Positions 1 to 8,287 of a stretch of DNA of 64,000 bases are shown here, piece by piece; position 1 is the stretch's first letter; the number at the start of each line of letters is the position of its first letter. A program made the position numbers and the translations under genes. This DNA comes from Streptomyces sp. MMG1121. GTDB taxonomy: Bacteria; Actinomycetota; Actinomycetes; Streptomycetales; Streptomycetaceae. The stretch is taken from the NCBI RefSeq assembly GCF_001280015.1, contig NZ_LGDV01000190.1, positions 186,001 through 250,000 on the forward strand. Direction: 5' to 3'. The notes under the pieces are model-generated. The model had not been told where the DNA came from. It did not search any database and saw nothing but the letters and a program-made list of their open reading frames with translations.

Positions 1-711
1 GAGCAGATTCCCGCCGATTGGGTGGGGCCGGCCCTGTGGGCGGTCCTCGCTCTGGCGCTCGTCCTCGCGACGGTCACCGGCCGGTTCGACAACGGCTGGC
101 TGATCCCCGCGCTGCTGTGGACCGTTCTGGTGGTGCTCGCCCTGTGGTGGGCCGTCTGCCGCTGGGCGAAGACGCCGGACCCGCGCATCCTGCTGGACGT
201 CGTCGCCAACATCGTGCACAACGGCGCTCTGGTCGTGATCATGGCGGAGGCCTGTCTGATCTACGCGACGGCCGGCTGGTACAAGATCCAGGGCTCGCGC
301 TGGCAGGACGGCACCGCCGTCTACTACCCGCTCCACCTGGACTACTTCTCGCCCTGGCCCGGTCTCGCCGATCTGATGTCCTCCAGCGGCACGATCATGA
401 TGGCCGTGGCCTACGGGACGGTCATGGTGCAGGTCGCCTTCCCGTTCACCCTGTTCAACCGGCGGGTCAAGAACGTCCTGCTGGTGCTGATGATGCTCGA
501 GCACGCGGTGATCGCGGTCGTCCTGGGCCTGCCGTTCTTCTCACTGGCGATGATCACCGCGGACGCGGTCTTCCTGCCGACGTCCTTCCTGCGCCGGCTG
601 GGCGTGCTGGCGGCACGCGCGCGTGAGCGGATCGTCCGGCGCGGGGAGCGTACGGTGCCCGCGCCGCGGGCCGCGGAGGAGAGCACGCCGGGCCGGGTGG
701 GGGCCGCGTAG
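1..711 (+). CDS. HTTM-domain integral membrane protein, 5' end outside window
   Basis: The reading frame is open from base 1, so the gene begins upstream; 236 codons are visible. At least five hydrophobic segments can be seen, for example PALWAVLALALVLA near the visible start, a long one around HNGALVVIMAEACLIYA, and VLLVLMMLEHAVIAVVLG. The segment WYKIQGSRWQDGTAVYY followed by YPLHLDYFSPWP is typical of HTTM proteins, the bacterial relatives of vitamin-K-dependent gamma-carboxylase membrane domains. The C-terminus is a short basic, alanine-rich cytoplasmic tail. The enzymatic role of bacterial HTTM proteins is mostly unknown, so no substrate is assigned. The methyltransferase gene follows after 10 bases in the same direction, so the two may be co-transcribed. 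Confidence 0.8.
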   Translation, partial: EQIPADWVGPALWAVLALALVLATVTGRFDNGWLIPALLWTVLVVLALWWAVCRWAKTPDPRILLDVVANIVHNGALVVIMAEACLIYATAGWYKIQGSRWQDGTAVYYPLHLDYFSPWPGLADLMSSSGTIMMAVAYGTVMVQVAFPFTLFNRRVKNVLLVLMMLEHAVIAVVLGLPFFSLAMITADAVFLPTSFLRRLGVLAARARERIVRRGERTVPAPRAAEESTPGRVGAA

Positions 712-721
712 GGTTCACGGC

Positions 722-1465
722 ATGACCGACCCGCTGAACCGCTGGCGCGAGCACGCCGGGAGCGCCGTGCTGCTCGACGGCTTCCATGCCCTGAAGCACG
801 CGCTGCGCTTCGGGGCCGAGGTGCCGGTGGCGGTCACCACCGACCGGGCGGCCGCGCTCGCGCTGGCCGAGGAGTTGGCCGGGGACGTGCGGGAGGCGCT
901 GGAAGCCCTGCTCACCGAGGTGCCGGCGCAGACGTACGCCGCGCTCGTGCAGCGGCCGCACCCGACGGGTGTGGCCGCGCTGGCCGTACGGCCGTCCCGC
1001 GAGGCCAACCTGCGCACGCTCGCCCGCACCCCGCGCACGGCGCCCGTCGTCGTGCTGGACAATCCCCGCAACCTGGGCAACGCCGGTGCCGTGATCCGAC
1101 TGGCGGCCGGCTTCGGTGCGACCGGGGTGGTCACCACGGGCACGCTCGACCCGTGGCACCCCACGGTGGTGCGCGGCGGCGCCGGGCTGCACTTCGCGAC
1201 CGCCGTGGAACGCCTCGGCGTCGACGAGCTGCCCGCCGGCCCGCTGTTCGCGCTCGACCCGGAGGGCGAGGACGTCCGGGGCACCAAACTGCCCGACGAC
1301 GCCGTGCTGGCGTTCGGCTCGGAGCGCAGCGGGCTGTCGGCCGAGCTGCGCGCGCGTGCCGACCATCTGCTGGCGCTGCCGATGCGCCCCCAGGTCTCCA
1401 GCTACAACCTGGCCACCAGCGTGGCCATGACGCTGTACCACTGGAGCGTCACCGGGGGCGCCTAG
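722..1465 (+). CDS. TrmH/SpoU-family RNA 2'-O-methyltransferase
   Basis: The product is a 247-aa SpoU-class (SPOUT fold) RNA methyltransferase that would transfer a methyl group from SAM to a ribose 2'-OH of tRNA or rRNA. The three family motifs are visible: motif 1 around NPRNLGNAGAVIRLAAGFGA, motif 2 in LAFGSERSGLS, and motif 3 in SSYNLATSVAMTLYHW, which form the knotted SAM site. An N-terminal substrate-binding region of about 100 residues precedes them. The ATG at 722 is chosen because the homologous sequence begins there; a longer in-frame start overlaps the upstream gene. It runs convergently into paaN, with only two bases between the stop codons. The exact RNA target cannot be read from sequence. 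Confidence 0.88.
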   Translation: MTDPLNRWREHAGSAVLLDGFHALKHALRFGAEVPVAVTTDRAAALALAEELAGDVREALEALLTEVPAQTYAALVQRPHPTGVAALAVRPSREANLRTLARTPRTAPVVVLDNPRNLGNAGAVIRLAAGFGATGVVTTGTLDPWHPTVVRGGAGLHFATAVERLGVDELPAGPLFALDPEGEDVRGTKLPDDAVLAFGSERSGLSAELRARADHLLALPMRPQVSSYNLATSVAMTLYHWSVTGGA

Positions 1466-1467
1466 CG

Positions 1468-3159
1468 TCACGCGTCGCGGCGGACCTCCACCACCCGGAA
1501 GCGGTTGGCCACGAAGGCGCCGTCGGTGAGGGCCGCGTTGGCCGCCGGGTTGCCGCCCGAGCCGTGGAAGTCGGAGAACGCGGCGGTCTGGTTCACATAG
1601 ACCCCGCCGGTCAGGTTGAGCGAGAGCTGGGCCGCCTCCTCCAGGCAGGCCTCCTCGACGGACCGCTCGACCTCGGGATCGGTGGTGTAGGCGCCGACCG
1701 TCATCGCGCCCTTCTCACGGACCGTGCGGCGCAGCAGCTCCACCGCGTCGGCCGCCGAGTCGACCGCGACGGCGAAGGAGACCGGGCCGAAGCACTCGCT
1801 CATGTAGGCGGCCTGGTCGTCCGGCTTGGCGCCGTCCAGCTTGACGATGACGGGGGTGCGCACGACCGCGTCCGGGAAGTCAGGGTTGGTGATCTCCCGG
1901 GAGGCGAGGGCGACCTCGCCGAGCCCGGCCGCGGCTTCCAGGCGGCCCTTGACGTCCGGGTTGACGATCGCGCCCAGCAGGGCGTTCGCGCGCGCGTCGT
2001 CGCCGAGGAGGCCGTCGACCGCGCGGGCGAGGTCGGCCGTGACCTCGTCGAAGGTCTTCGTGCCCGCGTCGGTGCGGATGCCGTCGCGGGGGATGAGCAG
2101 GTTCTGCGGGGTGGTGCACATCTGGCCGCTGTACAGGGACAGCGAGAACGCCAGGTTGGACAGCATGCCCTTGTAGTCGTCCGTGGAGTGCACGACCACC
2201 GTGTTGACGCCGGCCTTCTCGGTGTAGACCTGCGCCTGGCGGGCGTTGGCCTCCAGCCAGTCGCCGAAGGACGTCGACCCGGTGTAGTCGATGATCCGGA
2301 TCTCGGGGCGGGTGGCCAGGGTCTTGGCGATGCCCTCGCCGGGGCGCTCGGCGGCCAGGGCCACCAGGTTCGGGTCGAAGCCGGCCTCGGCGAGCACGTC
2401 CCGGGCCACCTGCACGGTCAGCGCGAGCGGCAGCACCGCGCGCGGGTGGGGCTTGACCAGGACCGCGTTGCCGGTGGCGAGGGAGGCGAACAGGCCCGGG
2501 TAGCCGTTCCAGGTCGGGAAGGTGTTGCAGCCGATGACCAGGGCGATGCCGCGCGGGACCGGCGTGAACCTCTTGGTCAGGGCGAGCGGGTCGCGCTTGC
2601 CCTGAGGCTTGGCCCACTCGGCCGTCCGCGGCGTGCGGACCTGCTCCGCGTACGCGTACGCCACGGCCTCCAGGCCGCGGTCCTGGGCGTGCGGGCCGCC
2701 CGCCTGGAACGCCATCATGAAGGCCTGGCCGCTGGTGTGCATGACGGCGTGCGCGAACTCGTGGGTCCGGTCGCTGATCCGCTTGAGGATCTCCAGACAG
2801 ACCACCGCGCGCGTCTCCGGGCCGGCGTCCCGCCAGTCGCGCTGCCCGGCCTTCATCGCGGGCAGCAGCACGTCCACGTCCGCGTGCGGATACGCCACGC
2901 CCAGCTCGATGCCGTACGGCGAGACCTCGCCGCCCACCCAGTCGTCCGTGCCGGGCTGGCCCAAGTCGAGGCGGGTGTTCAGCAAGGCGTCGAAGGCGGC
3001 TTTGCCCGCCGCCGCGTCCAGGCTGCCGTTCTCGCCGTAGGCCTTCGGGTGCTCGGGGTGCGGGGACCAGTACGCGCGCGTACGGATCGCTTCCAGTGCC
3101 TGGTCGAGAGTGGGCCGGTGCTTCGCGATCAGCTCCGGCGTGGGCAGTTCGGCGGACAT
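1468..3159 (-). CDS. paaN: Phenylacetic acid degradation protein PaaN (aldehyde dehydrogenase-like)
   Basis: This 563-aa protein belongs to the PaaN group of the aldehyde dehydrogenase superfamily, linked to aerobic phenylacetyl-CoA degradation, where it is thought to oxidise the ring-opened semialdehyde. Family features include the N-terminal region around YWSPHPEHPKAYGE, the cofactor-binding stretch VIGCNTFPTWNGYPGLFASL, and the catalytic-cysteine context SLYSGQMCTTPQNLL. Length matches the family. The gene is divergent from a 3-hydroxyacyl-CoA dehydrogenase and shares with it a 159-bp promoter region holding a TetR-type palindrome, so the two genes are probably controlled together. No other paa genes (paaABCDE, paaK) are in the window, so the rest of the pathway would have to be elsewhere. 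Confidence 0.88.
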   Translation of the reverse strand: MSAELPTPELIAKHRPTLDQALEAIRTRAYWSPHPEHPKAYGENGSLDAAAGKAAFDALLNTRLDLGQPGTDDWVGGEVSPYGIELGVAYPHADVDVLLPAMKAGQRDWRDAGPETRAVVCLEILKRISDRTHEFAHAVMHTSGQAFMMAFQAGGPHAQDRGLEAVAYAYAEQVRTPRTAEWAKPQGKRDPLALTKRFTPVPRGIALVIGCNTFPTWNGYPGLFASLATGNAVLVKPHPRAVLPLALTVQVARDVLAEAGFDPNLVALAAERPGEGIAKTLATRPEIRIIDYTGSTSFGDWLEANARQAQVYTEKAGVNTVVVHSTDDYKGMLSNLAFSLSLYSGQMCTTPQNLLIPRDGIRTDAGTKTFDEVTADLARAVDGLLGDDARANALLGAIVNPDVKGRLEAAAGLGEVALASREITNPDFPDAVVRTPVIVKLDGAKPDDQAAYMSECFGPVSFAVAVDSAADAVELLRRTVREKGAMTVGAYTTDPEVERSVEEACLEEAAQLSLNLTGGVYVNQTAAFSDFHGSGGNPAANAALTDGAFVANRFRVVEVRRDA

Positions 3160-3249
3160 GCGGGACCAACTCCTCGTCTGGGGAACTCTTCGTAGAGTTC
3201 GCGACCTGGCAGAAAGAGCAGCGGGATGAGACGGTCAGAGCTAGAGTAA

Positions 3250-3265
3250 CCGAACGATCGGTCGG
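3250..3265. promoter_or_regulatory. TetR-type operator between paaN and the 3-hydroxyacyl-CoA dehydrogenase gene
   Basis: CCGAACGATCGGTCGG is a near-perfect palindrome (one mismatched pair) centred on CGATCG. It lies in the divergent promoter region, 91 bp from the paaN start and 54 bp from the dehydrogenase start. It fits the published PaaR consensus as I remember it (CNAACGNNCGTTNG) with one mismatch. A TetR gene is the last gene of the rightward operon, so autoregulated control of both transcripts is the natural reading. Confidence 0.6.
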
Positions 3266-3318
3266 GACAAGGGGGACCGGCGCATCTGTGGAAAACCCCG
3301 TGCGGGAGGATCGCGCAC

Positions 3319-4833
3319 ATGACAGCACTCGACCTCAGCAGCCCCGTGGCCGTCGTCGGCACCGGCACCATGGGCCAGGGCATCGCCCAGGTCGCGCTGG
3401 TCGCCGGCCATCCCGTACGGCTCTACGACGCCGTCGCCGGGCGGGCCCGGGACGCGGCCGAAGCGATCGGCGCCCGACTCGACCGGCTGGTGGAGAAGGG
3501 CAGGCTCGGCGCCACCGACCGGGACGCGGCCCGTGCCCGCCTCAAGCCCGCGGAGAGCCTTGCCGAACTGGCGGACTGCGCGCTGGTCGTCGAGGCCGTC
3601 CTGGAGCGGCTCGACGTCAAACAGCAGCTCTTCGGCGAGCTGGAGGGCATCGTCGCCGAGGACTGCCTGCTCGCCACCAACACCTCCTCGCTGTCGGTGA
3701 CGGCCATCGGCGGCGCCCTGCGCCATCCCGGCCGCTTCGTCGGCCTGCACTTCTTCAACCCGGCCCCGCTGCTGCCGCTGGTCGAGGTCGTCTCCGGGTT
3801 CGCCACCGACGTCACGTCGGCCACGCGCGCGTACGAGACCGCCCGCGCCTGGGGCAAGACCCCGGTGGCCTGCGCGGACACCCCGGGCTTCATCGTCAAC
3901 CGCATCGCCCGGCCGTTCTACGCCGAGGCGTTCGCCGTCTACGAGGCCCAGGCGGCCGACCCGGCCACCATCGACGCCGTCCTGCGCGGCAGCGGCGGCT
4001 TCAGGATGGGCGCCTTCGAGCTGACCGACCTGATCGGACAGGACGTCAACGAGTCCGTCACGCACTCGGTGTGGCAGTCCTTCTTCCAGGACGTGCGGTT
4101 CACGCCCTCCCTCGCACAGCGTCGGCTGGTGGAGTCCGGCCGCCTCGGCCGCAAGACCGGGCACGGCTGGTACGACTACGCGGAGGACGCCGAGCCGGCC
4201 GGGCCGCACACCGCCGACAGGGAGCAGCCGCCCGCGTACGTCGTCGTCGAGGGCGACCTCGGCCCCGCGGCCGACCTGGTCGCGCTGATCCGCGAGGCGG
4301 GCATCCAGGTCCGCGAGGAGGACGAGGACAACGGCACCCGCCTGGTGCTGCCCGGCGGCGGTCAGCTGGTCCTCGCGGACGGGCAGACCTCCGTGGAGTT
4401 CCGGGACGTCGTCTACTTCGACCTCGCCCTTGACTACCGCACGGCGACCCGCATCGCCCTGTCCGCCGGTCACGACAGCGCGACGCAGACCCTCGCCGAG
4501 GCCATCGGTCTGTTCCAGGCGCTCGGCAAGGACGTCAGCGTCATCGGCGACGCCCCCGGCATGATCGTGGCCCGCACGGTCGCCCGGATCATCGACCTCG
4601 CCCATGACGCCGTGGCCAAGGGCGTGGCCACCGAGGAGGACGTCGACACGGCCATGCGCCTCGGGGTCAGCTACCCGCTCGGCCCGTTCGCATGGGACCG
4701 CAGGCTCGGCCGTGACTTCGCGATCGACGTCCTGGACGAGATGCACGAGCGTGACCCGTCCGGACGGTACGCGCCCTCGCTCGCGCTCTACCGCCACGCG
4801 TACGCCATCGACAAGCGGGAGGGCGCCTCATGA
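3319..4833 (+). CDS. 3-hydroxyacyl-CoA dehydrogenase, PaaH/PaaC type
   Basis: The 504-aa product should oxidise a 3-hydroxyacyl-CoA with NAD+. In the phenylacetate pathway the substrate would be 3-hydroxyadipyl-CoA. The N-terminal Rossmann fold carries GTGTMG at residues 14-19. The catalytic histidine is in GLHFFNP (H144), with the conserved TNTSS at 120-124. Two C-terminal dimerisation domains follow, one around residues 190-285 and a second after residue 395. This double-domain length of about 500 aa is typical of PaaH/PaaC rather than FadB2-type enzymes of about 285 aa. The stop codon overlaps the TetR start as ATGA. The divergent paaN supports a phenylacetate role, but a general beta-oxidation role is possible. 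Confidence 0.85.
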   Translation: MTALDLSSPVAVVGTGTMGQGIAQVALVAGHPVRLYDAVAGRARDAAEAIGARLDRLVEKGRLGATDRDAARARLKPAESLAELADCALVVEAVLERLDVKQQLFGELEGIVAEDCLLATNTSSLSVTAIGGALRHPGRFVGLHFFNPAPLLPLVEVVSGFATDVTSATRAYETARAWGKTPVACADTPGFIVNRIARPFYAEAFAVYEAQAADPATIDAVLRGSGGFRMGAFELTDLIGQDVNESVTHSVWQSFFQDVRFTPSLAQRRLVESGRLGRKTGHGWYDYAEDAEPAGPHTADREQPPAYVVVEGDLGPAADLVALIREAGIQVREEDEDNGTRLVLPGGGQLVLADGQTSVEFRDVVYFDLALDYRTATRIALSAGHDSATQTLAEAIGLFQALGKDVSVIGDAPGMIVARTVARIIDLAHDAVAKGVATEEDVDTAMRLGVSYPLGPFAWDRRLGRDFAIDVLDEMHERDPSGRYAPSLALYRHAYAIDKREGAS

Positions 4834-5432
4834 CCACGGCCAGACGCGACACGTACACCCCGGAGACGCTCCTGTCCGTCGCCGTGCGGGTCTTCAACGA
4901 GCGCGGCTACGACGGCACCTCCATGGAGCATCTGTCCAAGGCGGCCGGCATCTCCAAGTCGTCGATCTACCACCACGTCAGCGGCAAGGAGGAACTGCTG
5001 CGCCGGGCCGTCAGCCGCGCCCTGGACGGCCTGTTCGCGATCCTGGGCGAGGAGCACGCGCGCGCGGGGCGGTCCGTGGACCGGCTGGAGCACGTGGTGC
5101 GCCGCATGGTCGAGGTGCTCATGGGCGAGCTGCCCTACGTGACGCTGCTGCTGCGCGTGCGCGGCAACACCGAGACCGAGCGGTGGGCGCTGGAGCGGCG
5201 GCGCGACTTCGACCACCAGGTCGCCGAACTGCTGAAGGCCGCGGCCGCCGACGGCGACGTCCGCGGCGACGTGGAGGTCCGCCTCGCCACCCGGCTGGTC
5301 TTCGGCATGATCAACTCGATCGTGGAGTGGTACCGGCCGGACCCGCGCGGTGCCGGTGAGCGCGAGGTGGCCGACGCGGTCGTCCGGCTCGTCTTCGCGG
5401 GGCTGCGCCGGGACCAGGCCGACGAGGCCTAG
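4830..5432 (+). CDS. TetR/AcrR-family regulator, probable PaaR-like
   Basis: The 200-aa protein has a classic TetR N-terminal helix-turn-helix (residues about 12-57, including DGTSMEHLSKAAGISKSSIY followed by HHVSGKEELL) and a helical ligand-binding domain. The start ATG overlaps the preceding stop (ATGA), so translation is coupled and the regulator is co-transcribed with the 3-hydroxyacyl-CoA dehydrogenase. By analogy with PaaR proteins it may sense phenylacetyl-CoA or another acyl-CoA. The palindrome at 3250-3265 is the likely target, and a 14-of-16 matching sequence lies upstream of bkdA at 6059-6074. The ligand is inferred from context only. Confidence 0.8.
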   Translation: MTTARRDTYTPETLLSVAVRVFNERGYDGTSMEHLSKAAGISKSSIYHHVSGKEELLRRAVSRALDGLFAILGEEHARAGRSVDRLEHVVRRMVEVLMGELPYVTLLLRVRGNTETERWALERRRDFDHQVAELLKAAAADGDVRGDVEVRLATRLVFGMINSIVEWYRPDPRGAGEREVADAVVRLVFAGLRRDQADEA

Positions 5433-5458
5433 CCTTCACGCCTCCGGCACCCCCTTGG

Positions 5459-5956
5459 TCACGCTTCCGGCTCCAGGTCCTCCTCCTCGAACACCAGCAG
5501 CGTGCGTGTGCTGAGCACCTCGGGGATCGCCTGGAGCCGGGTGAGCACCAGCTCGCGCAGCGTCCGGTTGTCGGGCGTGTGCACCAGTAGCAGCACGTCG
5601 AAGTCGCCGCCCACGAGGGCGATGTGGGAGGCGCCGGGCAGCAGCCGGAGCTGCTCGCGGACCGTGCGCCAGGTGTTCTGGACGATCTTCAGCGTGATGT
5701 ACGCCGAGGTGCCGTGCCCCGCCCGCTCGTGGTCCACGCGCGCGCTGAACCCGCGGATCACCCCGTCCTCGACGAGCCGGTTGATCCGCGCGTAGGCGTT
5801 CGCGCGCGAGACGTGGACGCGTTCGGCGACGGACCGTATCGAGGCGCGGCCGTCCGCCTGGAGGATCTTCAGGATGTCCTGATCGATGGCGTCCAGCGGG
5901 CGCGGCGGCAGCGGTGCGCCGTCCTGCGGTCCGTCGGCCAATTGTTCAGCTGCCAT
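5459..5956 (-). CDS. bkdR: Lrp/AsnC-family regulator of branched-chain keto-acid dehydrogenase genes
   Basis: The 165-aa protein has an N-terminal AsnC-type helix-turn-helix (DAIDQDILKILQADGRASIR and following) and a C-terminal RAM ligand-binding domain (YITLKIVQNTWRTVREQLRL and following). The start ATG at 5956 is preceded by GGGGGGA; longer upstream frames run into the intergenic operator region. It is divergent from bkdABC, the arrangement described for bkdR in Streptomyces coelicolor, whose product regulates the bkd genes and affects development and antibiotic production. Effectors of such proteins are usually branched-chain amino acids. The shared 175-bp intergenic region contains an inverted repeat at 6001-6024 that could be its operator. 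Confidence 0.85.
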   Translation of the reverse strand: MAAEQLADGPQDGAPLPPRPLDAIDQDILKILQADGRASIRSVAERVHVSRANAYARINRLVEDGVIRGFSARVDHERAGHGTSAYITLKIVQNTWRTVREQLRLLPGASHIALVGGDFDVLLLVHTPDNRTLRELVLTRLQAIPEVLSTRTLLVFEEEDLEPEA

Positions 5957-6000
5957 GTCCCCCCGCTCCCTCTCAGTGGACGTCCTGCGTTCATTCCAGG

Positions 6001-6024
6001 CTGTGGAGAACCGTTTGTCCACAG
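6001..6024. promoter_or_regulatory. Inverted repeat in the bkdR-bkdA intergenic region, also two inverted DnaA-box-like sequences
   Basis: Perfect 7-bp arms CTGTGGA and TCCACAG are separated by 10 bp, starting 45 bp upstream of the bkdR start. The right arm is part of TTGTCCACA (6015-6023), identical to the preferred Streptomyces DnaA box. The left arm read on the minus strand is TTCTCCACA (6002-6010), which fits the degenerate consensus. It may be a BkdR operator, a DnaA-binding site, or both. Confidence 0.5.
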
Positions 6025-6058
6025 CCTGAAGGTGCCTGTAGCCAAAATGTGCCGACGA

Positions 6059-6074
6059 CCGAACAATCGGTAGG
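6059..6074. promoter_or_regulatory. TetR-type operator-like sequence upstream of bkdA
   Basis: CCGAACAATCGGTAGG matches the paaN-side operator at 3250-3265 at 14 of 16 positions. It sits 58 bp before the bkdA start codon, where a repressor could block the promoter. Its palindrome is weaker than that of the 3250 site. Confidence 0.4.
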
Positions 6075-6131
6075 TGAGGCGAGTCACAGCCGACGCGCCT
6101 CCCGTAGCCGCTCCCACGAGGAGGTGCCGTC

Positions 6132-7286
6132 ATGACGGTTCTGGAGCAGCGGGGCGCGTACCGGCCATCGCCGCCGCCCGCCTGGCAGCCCCGTATGGAC
6201 CCCGCGCCGCTGCTGCCCGACGCCGAGCCCTATCGCGTCCTCGGCACCGAGGCGGCCGCCAAGACCGACCCGGACCTGCTGCGCCGGCTCTACGCCCAGC
6301 TGGTGCGTGGCCGCCGCTACAACACGCAGGCCACCGCGCTCACCAAGCAGGGCCGCCTCGCCGTCTACCCCTCCAGCACCGGTCAGGAGGCCTGCCAGGT
6401 CGCCGCCGCCCTGGCCCTGGACGAGCGCGACTGGCTCTTCCCCAGCTACCGCGACACGCTCGCCGTCGTCGCCCGCGGCGTGGACCCCGTCGAGGCGCTC
6501 ACCCTGCTGCGCGGCGACTGGCACTCCGGCTACGACCCCCACACCCACCGCGTGGCCCCCCTCTCCACCCCGCTGGCCACGCAGCTGCCGCACGCCGTCG
6601 GCCTCGCGCACGCCGCCCGCCTCAAGGGGGACGACGTGGTCGCGCTCGCCCTGGTCGGCGACGGCGGCACCAGCGAGGGCGACTTCCACGAGGCGCTGAA
6701 CTTCGCCGCCGTCTGGCAGGCACCCGTCGTCTTCCTGGTGCAGAACAACGGCTTCGCCATCTCCGTCCCGCTCGCCAAGCAGACCGCCGCTCCCTCCCTG
6801 GCCCACAAGGCCGTCGGGTACGGCATGCCGGGCCGGCTGGTCGACGGCAACGACGCGGCGGCCGTGCACGAGGTCCTCAGCGACGCCGTGCGGCATGCCC
6901 GCGCGGGCGGCGGCCCCACCCTGGTGGAGGCGGTGACGTACCGCATCGACGCCCACACCAACGCCGACGACGCCACCCGCTACCGCGGCGACACCGAGGT
7001 CGCGGACTGGCGCGCGCACGACCCCCTGCAGTTGCTGGAGGACGAGCTCACCGCGCGTGGGCTGCTCGACGAGGCCGGCCGCGAAGCCGCCCGGCAGGAC
7101 GCCGAGGAGATGGCAGCCGACCTGCGCACACGCATGAACCGCGAGCCCGAACTCGACCCCATGACCCTCTTCGACCACGTCTACGCCGAGACCACCGCCC
7201 AACTGCGCGAACAGCGTGCCCTGCTCAGGGCCGAGCTGGACGCCGAGCAGGAGCAGCACGGCGAGCGGGAAGGCGGCACTCGATGA
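6132..7286 (+). CDS. bkdA: Branched-chain alpha-keto acid dehydrogenase E1 alpha (first cluster)
   Basis: The 384-aa protein is the thiamine-diphosphate-dependent E1 alpha subunit, which decarboxylates keto acids from valine, leucine and isoleucine. The ThDP/Mg motif runs from GDGGTSEGDF (GDG at 176-178) to QNN (205-206). The phosphorylation-loop region appears as TYRIDAHTNADDATRYR. It starts a three-gene operon (E1 alpha, E1 beta, E2) with overlapping stops and starts (ATGA at 7283-7286). No E3 gene is present, as usual for Streptomyces bkd clusters. The order and lengths match the bkdABC cluster described in S. avermitilis (E1 beta of 334 aa). The products, isobutyryl-, isovaleryl- and 2-methylbutyryl-CoA, prime branched fatty acids and some polyketides. 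Confidence 0.9.
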   Translation: MTVLEQRGAYRPSPPPAWQPRMDPAPLLPDAEPYRVLGTEAAAKTDPDLLRRLYAQLVRGRRYNTQATALTKQGRLAVYPSSTGQEACQVAAALALDERDWLFPSYRDTLAVVARGVDPVEALTLLRGDWHSGYDPHTHRVAPLSTPLATQLPHAVGLAHAARLKGDDVVALALVGDGGTSEGDFHEALNFAAVWQAPVVFLVQNNGFAISVPLAKQTAAPSLAHKAVGYGMPGRLVDGNDAAAVHEVLSDAVRHARAGGGPTLVEAVTYRIDAHTNADDATRYRGDTEVADWRAHDPLQLLEDELTARGLLDEAGREAARQDAEEMAADLRTRMNREPELDPMTLFDHVYAETTAQLREQRALLRAELDAEQEQHGEREGGTR

Positions 7287-8287
7287 CCACCGTCGCCATC
7301 AAGCCGGCCACCATGGCGCAGGCCCTCACGCGCGCGATGCGTGACGCCATGGCCGCCGACCCCACCGTGCACGTCATGGGCGAGGACGTCGGCACGCTCG
7401 GCGGTGTCTTCCGGGTCACCGACGGCCTCGCCAAGGAGTTCGGCGAGGACCGCTGCACCGACACCCCGCTCGCCGAGGCGGGCATCCTCGGCGCCGCCGT
7501 CGGCATGGCCATGTACGGCCTGCGCCCGGTGGTGGAGATGCAGTTCGACGCCTTCGCCTACCCGGCGTTCGAGCAGCTCGTCAGCCATGTCTCCCGGATG
7601 CGCAACCGCACACGCGGCAGGATGCCGCTGCCGATCACCGTTCGCATTCCCTACGGTGGCGGCATCGGTGGCGTCGAGCACCACAGCGACTCCTCCGAGG
7701 CCTACTACATGGCCACCCCGGGCCTGCACGTCGTCACGCCCGCGACCGTCGACGACGCCTACGGCCTGCTGCGCCAGGCCATCGCCTCCGACGACCCGGT
7801 CGTCTTCCTGGAGCCCAAGCGGCTGTACTGGTCGAAGGACACCTGGAACCCCGAGCACCCCACGGACGTCGAGCCCATCGGACGGGCAGTGGTCCGGCGG
7901 CCCGGCCGCAGCGCCACGCTCGTCACCTACGGCCCCTCCCTGCCGGTCTGCCTGGAGGCCGCCGAGGCGGCACAGGCCGAGGGCTGGGACCTGGAAGTGG
8001 TCGACCTGCGTTCGCTGGTGCCGTTCGACGACGAGACGGTCTGCGCCTCCGTCCGGCGCACCGGACGTGCCCTCGTCGTCCACGAGTCCACCGGATTCGG
8101 CGGCCCGGGAGGCGAGATCGCGGCCCGGATCACCGAGCGCTGCTTCCACCACCTGGAGGCGCCGGTGCTGCGCGTGGCCGGCTTCGACCTCCCCTACCCG
8201 CCGCCCATGCTGGAGCGGCACCACCTGCCCGGCGTCGACCGCATCCTGGACGCCGTGGCCCGGCTGCAGTGGGAGGCCGAGGGCTGA
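7283..8287 (+). CDS. bkdB: Branched-chain alpha-keto acid dehydrogenase E1 beta (first cluster)
   Basis: The 334-aa transketolase-type E1 beta subunit pairs with BkdA. Diagnostic segments are HVMGEDVGTLGGVFRVTDGL near the N-terminus, RIPYGGGIGGVEHHSDSSEA, and the C-terminal transketolase region from VTYGPSLPVCLEA to GGPGGEIAARITERCFHH. The ATG overlaps the bkdA stop, and its own TGA overlaps the bkdC start as TGATG, so all three subunits are translationally coupled. It is clearly paralogous to BkdG in this window (23760-24737); the shared motifs are almost identical, while the C-terminal regions diverge. Confidence 0.9.
   Translation: MTTVAIKPATMAQALTRAMRDAMAADPTVHVMGEDVGTLGGVFRVTDGLAKEFGEDRCTDTPLAEAGILGAAVGMAMYGLRPVVEMQFDAFAYPAFEQLVSHVSRMRNRTRGRMPLPITVRIPYGGGIGGVEHHSDSSEAYYMATPGLHVVTPATVDDAYGLLRQAIASDDPVVFLEPKRLYWSKDTWNPEHPTDVEPIGRAVVRRPGRSATLVTYGPSLPVCLEAAEAAQAEGWDLEVVDLRSLVPFDDETVCASVRRTGRALVVHESTGFGGPGGEIAARITERCFHHLEAPVLRVAGFDLPYPPPMLERHHLPGVDRILDAVARLQWEAEG

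Noticed and set aside
554..1471. Long minus-strand frame opposite the RNA methyltransferase
   Set aside because: A shadow frame produced by high GC content, as with most other long frames opposite recognised genes; it has no family similarity.
3285..3293. TGTGGAAAA resembling an inverted DnaA box
   Set aside because: TTTTCCACA does not fit the Streptomyces consensus at its third base, and it has no nearby partner.
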